The notes under the pieces were generated by a model. The model saw only the letters and a program-made list of their open reading frames with translations. It had not been told where the DNA came from and searched no databases. DNA of 64,000 bases. Source: Bettongia penicillata ogilbyi (lineage: Eukaryota > Chordata > Mammalia > Diprotodontia > Potoroidae). The stretch covers positions 2,463,346 to 2,527,345 of the forward strand of contig JAJHZJ010000579.1 in NCBI GenBank assembly GCA_023548195.1, in the 5' to 3' direction. Both the position numbers and the translations under genes were made by a program. Below are positions 1-10,779 of this stretch, piece by piece (the stretch's first letter is position 1; every line of letters starts with the position of its first letter).

Positions 1-754
1 AGTTCCAAATTTTCCCCCCATCTCTCCCCTCCCTAACCTTAAGATACCATGCATTGTGATTACCTCTTCCCCCAATCTGCCCTCCCTTCAATCACACCCC
101 TACCTTCCATTATCCCGATTTTCTCTCTTTTCTTGTAGGGCAAGATAGATTTCTATACCCCATTACCTGTATTTCTTTTTCCCAGTTGCATGTGAAACTT
201 TTTGAGTTTCAACTTCTCTCCCTTTCTCCCTCTACCCCTCATCCCCACCAAAAAGGCAAGCAATTCAGTATAGGTTATACATGTATGGTAATGCAAAAGA
301 CTTCCATAATAGTCATGTTGTGATAAACTAACTATATTTCCCTCCATCCTATCCTGCCCCCCCATTTACTCTATTCTCTTTTGACCTTGTCCCTCCCCAA
401 AAGTGTTTACTTCTAATTACCCCCTCCTTCCTTTTCCCTCCCTTCTATCATCCACCCCACACTCCACTTATACCCTTCTCCTCTACTTTCCTGCAGTGTA
501 GGATAGATTTTCACATCAAATTGAGTGTGCATGTTATTCCCTCCTTAAGCCAAATGTGATGAGAGTAAGCTTTACTTTTTGCCTCACCTTCCCCTTCTCC
601 CCTCCATTGAAAAAGCTTTTTCTTGCCTCTTTTATGAGAGATAGTTTGCCCCATTCCATTTCTCCCTTTCTCCTTCCAATATATTCCTCTCTCACCCCTT
701 AATTTTATTGTTGTAGATATCATCCCTTCCTATTCAACTCACCCCTGTGCCCTC

Positions 755-758
<4 letters not shown>

Positions 759-809
<51 letters not shown>
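759..809. repeat. (TA)n microsatellite
   Basis: About 25 uninterrupted TA units lie inside the 3' region of HAL1 copy A. Copy B has an ATGTGTG-type alternating stretch at the matching place (about 22900-22950), so the microsatellite probably grew from a simple-sequence part of the element itself. Confidence 0.95.
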
Positions 810-812
<3 letters not shown>

Positions 813-959
813 TGTATGTATATAATCACTCCAACTACCCAAATACTGAGAAAAGTTTCAAGTTACAAGTATTATCTTTCCATATGGGAATGTAAACAGT
901 TCAACTTTAATAAGTGCTTTTTGATTTCTCATTCTTGTTTAACTTTTCATGCTTCTCTT

Positions 960-2049
960 GATTCTTGTGTTTGAAAGTCAGACTTTCTATTCAGCTTTAA
1001 TATTTTCATGAAGAAGGCTTAAAAGTCCTCTGTTTCATTGATGGACCATTTTTCCCTCTGAAGTATTATACTCAGTTCTGCTGGGTAGGTGATTCTTGGT
1101 TTTAATCCTAGTTCCTTTGACTTCTGGAATATTTTTTCCAAACCCTTCAATCCCTTAATGTAGGAGCTGCTAGATCTTGTGTTATCCTGATTATATTTCC
1201 ACAACGCTCAAATTGTTTCTTTCTGGTTGCTTGCAATATTTTCTCCTTGATCTGGGAACTCTGGAATCTGGCTGCAATAGTCCTAGGAATTTCTCTTTTC
1301 AGATCTCTTTCAGGAGGTGATTGGTGGATTCTTTCAATATATATTTTACCCTCTGGTTCTAGAATATCAGGGCAGTTTTACTTAATAATTTCATGAAAGA
1401 TGATGTCTGGGCTCTTTTTTGATCATGGCTTTCAGGTAGTCCCATAATTTTTAAATTGTGTCACCTGGATCTATTTTCCAGATCAATTGCTTTTTCCAAT
1501 GAGATATTTCACATTGTCTTCTATTTTTTCATTCTTTTGGTTTTGTTTTGTAATAACTTGGTTTCTCATAAAGTCATTAGCTTCTGTCTGCTCCATTCTA
1601 ATTTTTAAGGAACTATTATCTTCAGTGAGTTTTTTTTGAACCTCCTTTTCCATTTGGCTAATCCTGCTTTTTAGAACATTCTTCTCCTCGTTGGTTTTTT
1701 GGACCTCTTTTACCAGTTGAGTTAGCCTATTTTTAAAAGTTTTATTTTCTTCAGCATTTTTTTGGGTCTTCTTTAGCAAGCTGTTACCTTGCTCTTCATG
1801 ATTTTCTTGCATCACTCTCATTTCTCTTCCCAGTTTTTCCTTAACGTCTATTCCTGGATTTGCAAAATCCTTTTTGAGTTCTTCCATGGCCTGAGACCAC
1901 TGCATACTTTTTTTGTAGGTTTTGGATGCAAAAACCTTGAACTTTTATGTCTTCCTCTGATGGTACACTTTGTTCTTCCTCTTCTGAAAGGATGGAAGAA
2001 AATGCCTGTTCACCAAGAAAGTCTTATTTTTTTCCCCCTTTTTGGGCAT
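960..2049 (-). pseudogene. Decayed L1/HAL1 ORF1 (RNA-binding nucleocapsid-like protein)
   Basis: The start MPKKGEKNKT at 2049 matches MPRKGKKNKT of the intact ORF1 at 24192. A coiled-coil piece follows in another frame (1905-1483, rich in K, E and N), and a C-terminal piece with EKIFQKSKELGLKPRITYP lies at 1204-1019. Frameshifts and stops separate the pieces, and the part between about 1480 and 1205 has no long frame. ORF1p of L1 is a trimeric coiled-coil protein with an RRM-like and a C-terminal domain that packages its RNA. This copy cannot make it. The heavier decay shows it is older than copy B. Confidence 0.85.
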
Positions 2050-2765
2050 TTCCCCAGCCTGTTGACTTTTGAGTCCTTTGTCAAGTAGAGGGTATACTTT
2101 AGGGATCTGTAAATTCTCAATTCCTCCAAGGTGGCACAATCAGGGGAGAGGAGTTGGTCCTTTCCTGGCCTGCACTCTGATCTGGAAGCAAACACAAGCT
2201 TTTCTACCCAGCCTTTGTGAGTAGAAATCCCCCTCCAGAGCCGCCATCAGCTCCACCACAGCAGAACTCTTCCTCGCCCCATTGCCACCACTCAGGTCTG
2301 AGACCCAGATCAGCCGCACAATTCCCTCATGGTCTTTAGGCTGAGGACTCCAAAAATGGATGCTGCTGCTGCAGTGGCTGCCACCACCCTGAGCCCAGGC
2401 CTAGGGATGGACCCCTGCTCCCTTCTCACCCAGATGAAAGAGCTTTCCCACTGACCTTTGAAGCTGTGTTTGGTGTTTGTGGGTTGAGAAATCTGGGAAC
2501 TGCAGCTGCTGCCCATGATTCCGCACCCTGAAGCCTGCTCTAGTCCTGTCCCTGTTGTGCTGCGCAGCCAAGGCTGGGCTGTGCTCCACTATGAGCCCAG
2601 TGTCATAGACCTTTCCTGCTTGCCTTCCCAGCTGTATTGGGCTAGAATTCTCTTTCACTTTGTCTTTTGTAGCTTCTGCTGCTCTAGAATTTGTTTAGTG
2701 TTATTTTTTACAAATATTTTATGGGCTGTGAGAGGAGAGTTACAGCAGATCTGTCCTTCTACTCT

Positions 2766-2784
2766 GCCATCTTGGCTCCACTCC
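2766..2784 (-). promoter_or_regulatory. YY1-like site at the 5' end of HAL1 copy A
   Basis: The plus strand reads GCCATCTTGGCTCCACTCC, that is CCAAGATGGC in the sense of the element, within about 20 bp of its 5' end. Human L1 carries a YY1 site in the same place, where it sets the transcription start. Its use here is inferred. Confidence 0.55.
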
Positions 2785-2789
2785 CTGTC

Positions 2790-3100
2790 TTTTTTTAAAA
2801 ATGTTTCTTGAAAGCAACAGATTATGGGGTTTTGTTTTATTTTCTGATTTGTCCCTCATTTTTGTTTTATTGGATTGTTTAATCCATTTACAATCAAAAT
2901 TATGAGTTGTTATTATAAGAAGTTATTATGGGAGTTAAATTATAAGAATATTAAGGGTTCCCTCTTTCACTGAAAATATGATAAATTTAGTCTCATTCCC
3001 AATGATTCTCTTCTCCTCACTCCCAATTTTCTTCATTCCATTTGTTACTCCAAAGAGAATGCCTTTGGAATTTTGCTTATTACTTCCCTTTTATTTTATG
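2790..3100 (-). mobile_element. L1 ORF2 fragment, antisense
   Basis: The plus strand has the antisense wording typical of mid-ORF2 of mammalian L1, including CTTGAAAGCAACAGATTATG and TTTAATCCATTTACAATCAA. The copy is short and diverged and has no open frame. It abuts the 5' end of HAL1 copy A, so A may have landed in or beside it. The stretch 3100-3290 is T/C-rich and looks L1-derived, but I could not place it. Confidence 0.6.
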
Positions 3101-3420
3101 TTTTTATCTTGTTATTTAATTCTTTCCCTCTTTTCTTCTCTGTTAGCACAGTAGATTTCCCCTTCCTTTCATCCCCTTAAAATCTTGCTATTCATTAGGT
3201 TTTTTTGAAATTTTTATTTTTATACTCCTTTCCAGAGAAGATTTCTCATGTTTTTCATCTTCTTTCCCCCCAAAGTTTATTGCTTATTTTTTACATTCTT
3301 TTTTTTTTAAATTTTGAGTTCTGAGTTCCCTTCCTCCCTCTAATACTTCCCTCACCCATTGTACAAGTCAGAAATGTGATATCAATTATACATGTGAATC
3401 ATGTAAAACATAATTCCATA

Positions 3421-3929
3421 TGTGATACATAAAAGTTCAAGAGACATAGTTTCTGAGTAGTTAATCATTTTATTAATTATACTAGTGAGTGATTAATAAA
3501 AGAGATCAGTGGCATTTGTGAATGCCAGATGCTCCTCATGTAGCACATTCAATGCTTATATTCTTTTGGAAAAGTAGGTATTCTTGGCAATAAACTCTGA
3601 TTGGTTAACAATTAATGAGAAGAATGAATATTGTAATGAGAGATGGACTTATTCTAATGAGGGCCTGGAGGACATGAATTATCACTCTTGTTTCTAGATC
3701 ACTTCCAGCTTTGTGCAATCTAGACAAAAGATGTCCTACCCAATCCTGAGTAAAACATAATGGACTTCCCCACTTGGGTAGAAACAAAATTGAGGAAAAA
3801 GTTAATCCAATCTCATTATCAGCAATGCCCTTCAGATGCTGATTTGACCTAGTATAGAATGAGGAGAGAGAAAAGGAAAAAATCCTTGCATCTCTCCAGT
3901 AATTAATCGTCCAGTAAGAATTTCTCGCA
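3421..3929 (-). mobile_element. Putative solo LTR (endogenous retrovirus)
   Basis: A 509-bp block starts with TGTGATACAT and ends with CTCGCA. It is flanked by the direct repeat CATA (3417-3420 and 3930-3933) and interrupts recognisable L1 3' UTR, whose two sides join into the expected CCATATTAG. Terminal TG...CA with a 4-bp target duplication fits an ERV1-class LTR. On the minus strand a CCAAT box (ACCAATCAGAG), a TATA-like GAATATAAGC and an AATAAA follow one another towards the end, as in U3-R-U5. No internal viral genes are present. Family assignment would need a repeat library. Confidence 0.6.
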
Positions 3930-4209
3930 CATATTAGCCATGTTGCAAAAAAAGCAAGAAAAATAAAATTAAAAACTGTGCTTTGTTCTGCAGTTAGACT
4001 CCATCAGTTCTTTCTCTGGGGGTTGATAGCAGTTTTCATCATAAGCCCTTAGGAATTGTTTTGGATTGTTGTATTGATCATAATATCCAAGTCATTCACA
4101 GTTGCTCACTGTATAATATTGCTATTGCTATGTACAATGTTCTTCTGGTTCTGCTTACTTCACTGTGTACCAGTTCATATAAGTAGTACTAAGTTTTTCT
4201 GAAACTGTC

Positions 4210-4314
4210 CTGTCATGTCAGACTCTTTGTGATCCTATTTGATGTTTAACTTGGCAAAGATGCTAGAATGGTTTGCCACTTCCTTCTCCAGCTCATTTTA
4301 CAGATGAAGAAACT
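4210..4314 (-). mobile_element. tRNA-RTE SINE, 3' part only
   Basis: The plus strand reads as the reverse of the RTE-type tail: GACTCTTTGTGATCC, CTTGGCAAAGATGC, then GGTTTGCCACTTCC and CAGCTCATTTTACAGATG. The tRNA-like head is missing. The piece lies inside the L1 3' UTR. Confidence 0.7.
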
Positions 4315-4402
4315 ATATTCTATCACCATCTCTACCACAACTTGCTCAGCCATTCTCCAATTGATGAGTATCCCCTCATTTTTGCCACCACAAAAATAAC
4401 TG

Positions 4403-4456
4403 ATATATATATACACACACGATACATATAAATATATATATATACACACATATGTA
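4403..4456. repeat. TA/CA-rich microsatellite
   Basis: Alternating TATATA and CACACA runs lie at the junction between L1 3' UTR and L1 ORF2 sequence. The L1 part expected between them (the ORF2 C-terminus) is missing. Confidence 0.8.
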
Positions 4457-4469
4457 CATTTGTCCAATT

Positions 4470-5575
4470 GCTGCAACTAACATTTCTAGTACAGTATTTG
4501 AATAATAGTGGTAATTATGGATACCCTTGCTTCACCCCTTATCTAATTGGGAAGGTTTCTAACTTATAACCATACAGATAGTACTTGCTGATGGTTTTAG
4601 ATAGATACTACTGATCATTTATCCATTTATTTCTATGCTTTCTAATATTTTAATAATAATGATTGTTGCATTTTGTTAAAATATTTTTCTGGATCTATTG
4701 AAGCAATCATATGATTTTTGTTTCTATTATTGATACGGTCAATTATACTGATACTTTTTCTAATACTGAACCAGCTCTGGATTTCTAGTATAAATCCCAC
4801 CTGGTATGATCTTGTGATATATTGTAATATATATCTGTGATATATCCTTTCTAGTGTTTTATTTAAAAATTATTCCTCTATATTTATTAGGGAAATTGGT
4901 CTGTAGCTTTCATTCTCTGTTTTGGCTCTGCCTTGTTTAGTTTTCAGCACTATATCTGTGCCATAAAAAGAAATTTGGTAGTATATTTTTACCTGTTTTT
5001 CCAACTAGTTTATGCAGACTAGTCTAATTATTCTTTAAGTAGCTGGTAGAATTCCTTTGTTAATCCATGTGATCCTGGGGATTTTTTTCTTAGGGAACTC
5101 ATTGATGGCTTATTCAATTTCTTTTTCTAAGATTGGGTTATTTAAGTACTTTATTTCCTCTTCTGTTAATCTGGACAATTCCTATTTTTACAAAAATCCA
5201 TTTCACTTAAATTGTCAGATTTATTGGCATATAATTATGCAAAATAGCTTCTAATAATTGATTTAATTTCATCTTCATTGGTGGTACATTCACCTTTTTC
5301 ATTTCTGATAATCTGGCAATTGAAAAATTAAAAAATTCTTTAAAATTTTTAAGAAACTAAAAAATAATTTAAAAAATCAAATTAATCAATGGCTTATCTA
5401 TTTTATTGGTTTTTTACATAAAACCAACTCATAGTTTTATTTATTAGTTCAATGGTTATTTTTTACTTTCCATTTTATATATTAATCTTTCCTTTGATTT
5501 TTAGAATTTGCCACTTGGTGTTCAATTGGAGATTTTAAATTTTTTCTCTAGTTTTTTTTAAAATTATTAATCAGA
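4470..5575 (-). mobile_element. L1 ORF2 reverse-transcriptase region, decayed
   Basis: The plus strand is antisense L1 ORF2. Landmarks are TTTGAATAATAGTGGTAATT (4497), the stretch GGATCTATTGAAGCAATCAT (4692), AACCAGCTCTGGATTTCTAG (4769) and AATCCATGTGATCCTGGGGA (5061), all matching the order known from mammalian L1 RT antisense. Many stops and frameshifts exclude function. The element runs right to left, so its 5' side would be towards 7280, where an ORF1-like region is found, but 5576-6440 does not read as ORF2. Confidence 0.8.
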
Positions 5576-6449
5576 TCTTCCAAATTAACTATTTTGGGCT
5601 CTCCCTTCTGAGTAGTTTCTGTCACTATTTTGTAGAGCTTGCCCATTGATTCCTGTTTTCCATTCTGTCTCCCTTCCAGAAAAATGCCTATTCTTGCTGG
5701 TGATAGAGAGAACACTGCCCTGTGTCAAGACCCTCCCCTCATTCCTGATTATGTAGTCCACCAATGACCTATGGTTTCCCCAGTCAGTTTTCTTCTCCAT
5801 TTGCCTCAAAATCTGTTCCCTGTGTCTGTACTCTCTTACTCCCTTAGAGTTCCAATTTTTCCCTCTTAAGACAAGATGAGTGATCTTTTCAAGTCCCAAA
5901 TCCCTGTAGATAACATGCAGCATAAAATCTTTACTTCCTTTCACAGAACATCTCTCTTTATCTATAAGAATATTCATCAATGAAACTCCCTCTTATTACC
6001 AAAATAAGGTCTTTTTCTTTCCTCCTTTCCCATCTTCCTGCTGTTTCACTCCATGCTCTTCTTTTTCCAAGTCACCTTCCCCTCATTGCTAGTCCTAGTT
6101 GACCAGACCACTTTACAAACTCTCTTCTATCCCCCTCCACCCCTCTCCCTTCCATTTACCATTCCTTTTGGAATTCAGTCCCACAAAAACATTGATTCAT
6201 CTGTAAGCAGCGTGCTGTGAAATTTAGTTCATGATGCTCCAGTCTACCGTTATCTTCATCTAACTTTTACTTTCAACTGTTTCCTTGTAGACTTAGAAAC
6301 AATACTTGTACTGGTCTCTCTGTTGTCACTCTATTACTGGTACTGTACTTAGTTACTATATTTATTTATTCCTTTATTTCTTTTGTCCTGCATATTTGAC
6401 AAGTTAATAATCTCTTTAAGTTTGGTTTTCTTTCTAAGAATGTTTTAAG
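5576..6449. other. Unassigned sequence between L1 pieces
   Basis: This stretch is pyrimidine-rich in places (6020-6170). A 131-codon open frame on the minus strand (5980-5585) has no recognisable motif. It could be the 3' region of an old HAL1 whose ORF1 is at 6450-7276, by analogy with the two better HAL1 copies, but I cannot align it well. Confidence 0.4.
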
Positions 6450-7276
6450 TATCTCTTTATTATTGAATACCAGTTTTCCTTTATGTAGGGTAGAGTACTT
6501 TATGCTGAATCTTGAGCTCTTTTGATCTTTCCATTTTCTCTTGCATTTTCTGGTGGGTATAGAATAATCTTGTGGTATTAAAATTTCTTTTCATTTGTAT
6601 TTGAAATCTGGTACCTTGAAGAATTTGTCATTACTTAAATGAATTATGAAATTTAACCACTATACGTACTGTAGTTTGCAGCCTTGGGTTTTTGTTTTTT
6701 TGTTCCTGGAAATGATCTATGGATTCTTTCAATTAGCACTTTGATTTATGTGTTTAAATCTGGGCAATTTTCTTGTCTTCTTTCTTGTATTATGGTATTC
6801 AGGATTTTTTTTTTTACTTATACTTCTGGGATACCTATAACCCTTAGGTTATCACTATGCATTCTGTCTTTGAGATCAATTTGCTTTGCTTTATAGAGAG
6901 CATGATTTCTTTGAATGTTCTTGTTTTTGGCTTCTCTTCTTTCAGATTGTTTTTGGCTTCTCTTCTTCCAGATTATCCTTTACTTCCATGTATTTGCATT
7001 GCAGATCATTTGTCTATTCCCTTGTTTCTTTGGTGAGTCTTACCATCACCAATTCAAGTTTTTCTGTTCTTCAAGTTATTTCTGCTGTGTGGGCCATAAA
7101 TTCTGCTTTCACAATACTCATTTATCTTCTAAACTACTCAAGAAGAATGTGTTGTGGTTCCATGCTCTCCTTAAAATCTGTAGACTCCTTTGCCACGTCA
7201 GGTGTTGAATAATTTTCCTTTGCTTTGCAGTTTTCATTCATAGATACCTGAACTTCTTTACTAGCTCTAGAAGCCA
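6450..7276 (-). pseudogene. Old L1/HAL1-type ORF1, decayed
   Basis: A start codon at 7276 opens MASRASKEVQVSMNENCK, followed by a K/E/N-rich coiled-coil-like stretch with stops and frameshifts. Further along the element, 6716-6880 aligns loosely with the RRM-like part of the HAL1 ORF1 at 23450-23620 (shared antisense words GGATTCTTTCAAT, GGGCAATTTTC-like, and GAGATCAATTTGCTTTG). It is much more diverged than the other two ORF1 copies, so it belongs to an older L1 or HAL1. A 26-bp tandem duplication lies at 6921-6972. Confidence 0.55.
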
Positions 7277-7284
7277 TTTTTTTC

Positions 7285-7350
7285 TGCTAATCAATCAATA
7301 AACTTTGTTAAGCCTACTATGTGCCAGGCACAGCGTTGAGCACTCTTAAT
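7285..7350 (-). mobile_element. L2 3'-end fragment
   Basis: The plus strand reads CAATAAACTTTGTTAAGCC then TACTATGTGCCAGGCAC, the reverse of the L2 terminal sequence. About 65 bp remain. Confidence 0.7.
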
Positions 7351-7798
7351 ATCTTCACTATTGTTATCCTCATCATCTTTGAGTTTTCTTTCTCCTAAGA
7401 TCTTTGACAATTTCAATTTTTTTCCTTTATATTCCTCTTTTGCTCACTTTCTAACTCCATCCCCTCTGATGGTGGTTTCCATAGGATTAGATTCCAAAAC
7501 ATCATAACATTCTCCCATATAGGGCAACTTATGGTTCATCTGGCTAAGCTTCTGCCCCAAAGTGACCTTTTTGGAGGGTGGAGTAGGACAGAGTACAGAA
7601 ATGACTCTAGCTGGAAGATAAACTCTTCACTGCAAATGTGGAATCCTTTCCTTACCCTTCCTCCATGGTGCCCTGCCCCATTTCTTCTGTTCCTCTGCTC
7701 TCCTGCAGGACTCTGTTGCTGCTCAGGATGCTTTTGTGGCACTGGACATCATGGCCTCAGAGTATTTCTGCAGTTTGGAGCTTGGATCTCCAGGAATT
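7351..7798. other. No recognised feature
   Basis: Mixed-composition sequence. An open frame on the plus strand from 7531 runs into the GA repeat and has no recognisable domain. It could be an old L1 5' UTR given the ORF1 just to the left, but this is a guess. Confidence 0.4.
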
Positions 7799-7843
7799 GG
7801 AGAGAGAGAGGGAGAGAGGAAGGGAGGGAGGGAGGGAGGGAGG

Positions 7844-7915
<72 letters not shown>
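7799..7915. repeat. (GGGA)n then (GA)n polypurine microsatellite
   Basis: Eight GGGA/AGGG units lead into about 32 GA units. The plus strand is all purine for over 110 bp. Confidence 0.95.
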
Positions 7916-7918
<3 letters not shown>

Positions 7919-8329
7919 TTTAAATTTTTTGCAAGGCTGTGAGTTGGGTGGCTAGTACAGTCTTGCTACTGGGAGGTAGGAGAAGAGATGCTGAGTGATT
8001 ATGAATTAAGTATTATTTCACAGAGTTTTTACTTTCTTTGGGGTTTTTGGTACCCTATGGAGACAGCCAAAGCCGCCATAGCTTGGCTCATAATTTCTGT
8101 TTTAGAGAGGCTTGAGAGGTCATGAACATCAAAGAAGAGGTTTGGTCCTCCATTTGTTGGTCACACGAACTGGAAGCTTTTTACACAGTGAATTTCTTAT
8201 ACAGAGTAAGTACTTAATATTTATTGAATTGCTTTATCTTTGGTTCTTCTCATTTGATCACTTCTCATATCCAATTAGTCGCTAGGCCCTCTTTGTTCTA
8301 CCTCCACGGTATCACACATTATTAGGAGA

Positions 8330-8452
8330 AGTGAGGCTGGTGACCTGCACAGCCCTCCCTCACTCAAAACAAAGTCAAGTGCAAGTCATGTCGTCATCTC
8401 TCTGATGGCATGGTCTTCTTCAAAAACAAAGGATGAACACAGATCATTCTAA
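8330..8452 (+). mobile_element. tRNA-RTE SINE tail (MAR1-like)
   Basis: It carries GAAGTGAGGCTGGTGACCTG, CAGCCCTCCCTCACTC, GTGCAAGTCATGTCGTC and an RTE-type end, TTCAAAAACAAAGGATGAAC. A second copy of the same family is at 62405-62690. The tRNA-like head is absent here. Confidence 0.75.
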
Positions 8453-8454
8453 TA

Positions 8455-8715
8455 ATGCCTGACACATAGGAATAATAATAGTTAGCATTTAAACAGCATT
8501 TTAAGGTTTGCAAAGTGCTTTATGTATTTGATCCTTACAACAACCTTGTGGGGTAGAGGCTATTATTATCCCCATGTTACAGATGAGGAAACTGAGATTG
8601 AGAGAAATTAAATGATTTTCCCAGGGTCAGACAGCTGCTCTGTGTCCAAGGCTGGATTTGAACTCAGGTCTTTCTGACTCTGGGTCCAGTGCTCTATTCA
8701 CCATACCATCTAATA
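8455..8715 (-). mobile_element. CORE-SINE (MIR-like), near full length
   Basis: The plus strand shows TTAAGGTTTGCAAAGTGC, CATGTTACAGATGAGGAAAC, GGATTTGAACTCAGGTC and CAGTGCTCTATTCACC, the reverse of a CORE-SINE from tail to tRNA-like head. Confidence 0.8.
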
Positions 8716-8779
8716 AATACCTTATCTGTCTAATCTAGGCCATCATCATTAAGTACTTCAGTCAAGTTGTCCTGTCCCC

Positions 8780-9450
8780 TGTCCCCTGAGCACGTCCCTT
8801 ACACTCCCTGCCACTGTGCTTTCTTCACATGCCGCTTCCCATGCCTGGAATGTTCTTTCTTCTCCATCACCTGTTGAATTCCTACCCATCCTTGAAAACA
8901 TAACTGTAATCCCCTTCCTGAAGTCTTCTCTAATCCCTCTAATCTGTAATGACCTTTGATTCCTTAGACCTCATATTGTTCTTTGTTTCATGCCCCTCTA
9001 ATCCACCTATGTGTATAGTTTTCTCAGTGTTTCTACATATCTGTAATAGCTCATAAACTTTTTGGGAAGTGCAACTACATTTTAGAGGCAACATGGTACA
9101 ATGGAAATGAGCATTGGATTTGGAGTCCAAGGTCCTGGGTTTGAATTTAAATTTTGCTACTTAATACCTGTGTGATCTTGGGCAAGTCACGTGACATATC
9201 TGGGCCTCAGTTTCCTCACTTGTAAAATGAGATGGTTGAACTAAATGATCTCCAAATCTATGTTCCTGAGATTCCACGTCCCTTTTATGCCATATGGATA
9301 GTTTGCTTTGCATTAATGAACACTCATATCTGTTCTTTTGAATGTAAGCTCCTTGAGGGAAAACACGGTTTTATTTTTTTGTCTTTATATCTTGAGAGCC
9401 TAGCAAAGTATCTTGCACATAGAAAGTATTTAACAAATATTTGATTGAGT
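8780..9450 (+). mobile_element. L2 LINE 3' UTR, split by a SINE
   Basis: The sense L2 3' UTR reads CCTGGAATGTTC, CCTTCCTGAAGTCTTCTCT, then after the inserted SINE GAATGTAAGCTCCTTGAGGG and TCTTGCACATAGAAAGTATT at the very end. No coding part is present. Confidence 0.8.
9080..9268 (+). mobile_element. CORE-SINE (MIR-like) nested in L2
   Basis: A full order is visible: tRNA-like head (ATGGTACAATGGAAATGAGC), core (TGTGTGATCTTGGGCAAGTC, CCTCAGTTTCCTCAC) and a tail ending in GATCTCCAAATCTATG. It divides the L2 copy at about 9075 and 9270. Confidence 0.8.
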
Positions 9451-9479
9451 TAAGAATTTGTCATATATGTATTTATTCT

Positions 9480-9655
9480 TTTTTAATATACTATATATAG
9501 GCATGCATATATATAATATACTATACTAGTATATTATACTATATAATATATATTCTACTCTATAATATATACTGTACTTTTTATACAACAATATATACTA
9601 TACTATATGATGCTATATGCTATACTATATAATATACTAATTTTTAAAACATACT
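9480..9655. repeat. AT-rich low-complexity tract
   Basis: TATACTATATAATATAC-like words recur over 175 bp with several self-complementary stretches, so the tract could extrude as hairpins. Confidence 0.85.
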
Positions 9656-10775
9656 ATAAGCCTTGTAAAGATAATAACCATGTCTTGTTCTTATTTCCTC
9701 CCTATTTCTTTGTAGTCTTTTGTTCCTTTGGATAGCCAATACATTTTGATGGGCTGATAGGCTCTGGTTCCCTTGATATAAGCCCCTCTGTACTTAAAAT
9801 CTAGTCTGAACCCCAGATATATATTAGGGAGTGAAGGAAGAAAACAAAATTTCTTTCAAGGGGACCTCACATTCTTTCCTTATGTGTTTAATGAAAAGGA
9901 TTGTGTTTGGTTCTAGGCAAAATTTGCAAAACACAGAAATCCCCTCTTATCTTCACTTAGCTAGTAGTTAGAATTGGCAACTATGGAGCACCAAGACAGA
10001 AGAGGGTAGAAGTATATTATACCCTATATGGGTGATTTCCCTGGAATGCTGCCAGTGTGTGGGGCTATCATGAATGGCTGAATCAAGTGGCAGCTGATTG
10101 CATGGACACATGCACTGTGTAGTGAGAGTAAGTGGAAGACATGCAGAGGAGACACCAACTAAAACTGAGATGAGTTGTGTCCTTGCTCATCCTTTATTCT
10201 TGGAGAGGGTGTAAAGGCCTGGCCTTGGTTTTTTCCCATTGTGTCATTGTTGGGGGGTGTTCATGAGTGTCTGTGGTGGTCTAGGGTCATTGTTTATGCT
10301 GCTATATAGCCCACCCATAGTGTGTGCTTGAAATGGGGAACAAAGTCATGGTGAAAGATGTGGTCTCATCTGAATCCTACAGACTGAGCTTCATCCCAGT
10401 TTCCTATCCCTAGGAAAGGGTGGCTAGTGGTCAACCTCAGGCAGTGAGCAGCCATTCTCCTTCCACCTAAAACTCTTCCCTTTTTGGTCTCAACAGTTTG
10501 TTAGGGCATCTTCTCCACTTTCCTTACTCCTCCTATCATTAGTATCTAAAACTAGCTCAATGTCTTAACCTTTCCAATATTATTTTTATTTTATTAGTCT
10601 ACTCGATCAGTACAAAGATTTAAAGGGATGAATCTGTAAGACTGAGATTTCAGGTCCTATCAGGCCAGTAGGTAAAATATATTGCAAACAGTAAAATATC
10701 CTTGAGGTACTCAATGACATTGTGTAGGTGGTAATGACTTCATTTTCAGTTGCTGAAAGTATTACTGTTTGGTCT
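9656..10775. other. No recognised feature
   Basis: About 1.1 kb of ordinary complexity with no repeat family or long open frame that I recognise on either strand. Confidence 0.5.
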
Positions 10776-10779
10776 TGCC

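Larger units (their letters stand above)
1..2784 (-). mobile_element. HAL1 (half-L1) retrotransposon copy A, 3' tip outside window
   Basis: Reading the minus strand, the order is a 5' UTR (2784 to 2050), a decayed L1-type ORF1 (2049 to about 960) and a purine-rich 3' region of about 960 bp with no ORF2. The same order is seen in copy B at 22067-25031, and the 3' regions align closely (for example 195-330 with 22320-22450). The 5' end carries the same start motif as copy B, GCCAAGATGGC in sense. By comparison with copy B only a short stretch of the 3' end is missing at the window edge. HAL1 elements are known as L1 relatives that keep ORF1, lack ORF2 and depend on L1 reverse transcriptase. The 5' UTR body differs from that of copy B. 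Confidence 0.8.
3295..4395 (-). mobile_element. L1 3' UTR, minus strand, split by an LTR and a SINE
   Basis: A T run at 3299-3311 marks the poly(A) end. The plus strand then shows antisense wording of the marsupial L1 3' UTR: the TTTTGAGTTC pyrimidine-rich block, ACATGTGAATCATGTAAAAC, then from 3934 TTAGCCATGTTGC and TTCTTCTGGTTCTGCTTACT, and at 4340-4395 CCAATTGATGAGTATCCCC. The same UTR is seen in sense at 28485-29210 and 45046-45905. It is interrupted by an LTR (3421-3929) and a tRNA-RTE SINE (about 4210-4314). Confidence 0.7.

Noticed and set aside
5585..5980. 131-codon minus-strand frame
   Set aside because: No family resemblance, surrounded by dead L1 sequence, no promoter or splice context. 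Kept only as unassigned sequence.
7799..7915. Coding repeat (Arg-Glu dipeptides) on the plus strand
   Set aside because: It results from the GA microsatellite; the frame begins in non-coding sequence and shows no domain.
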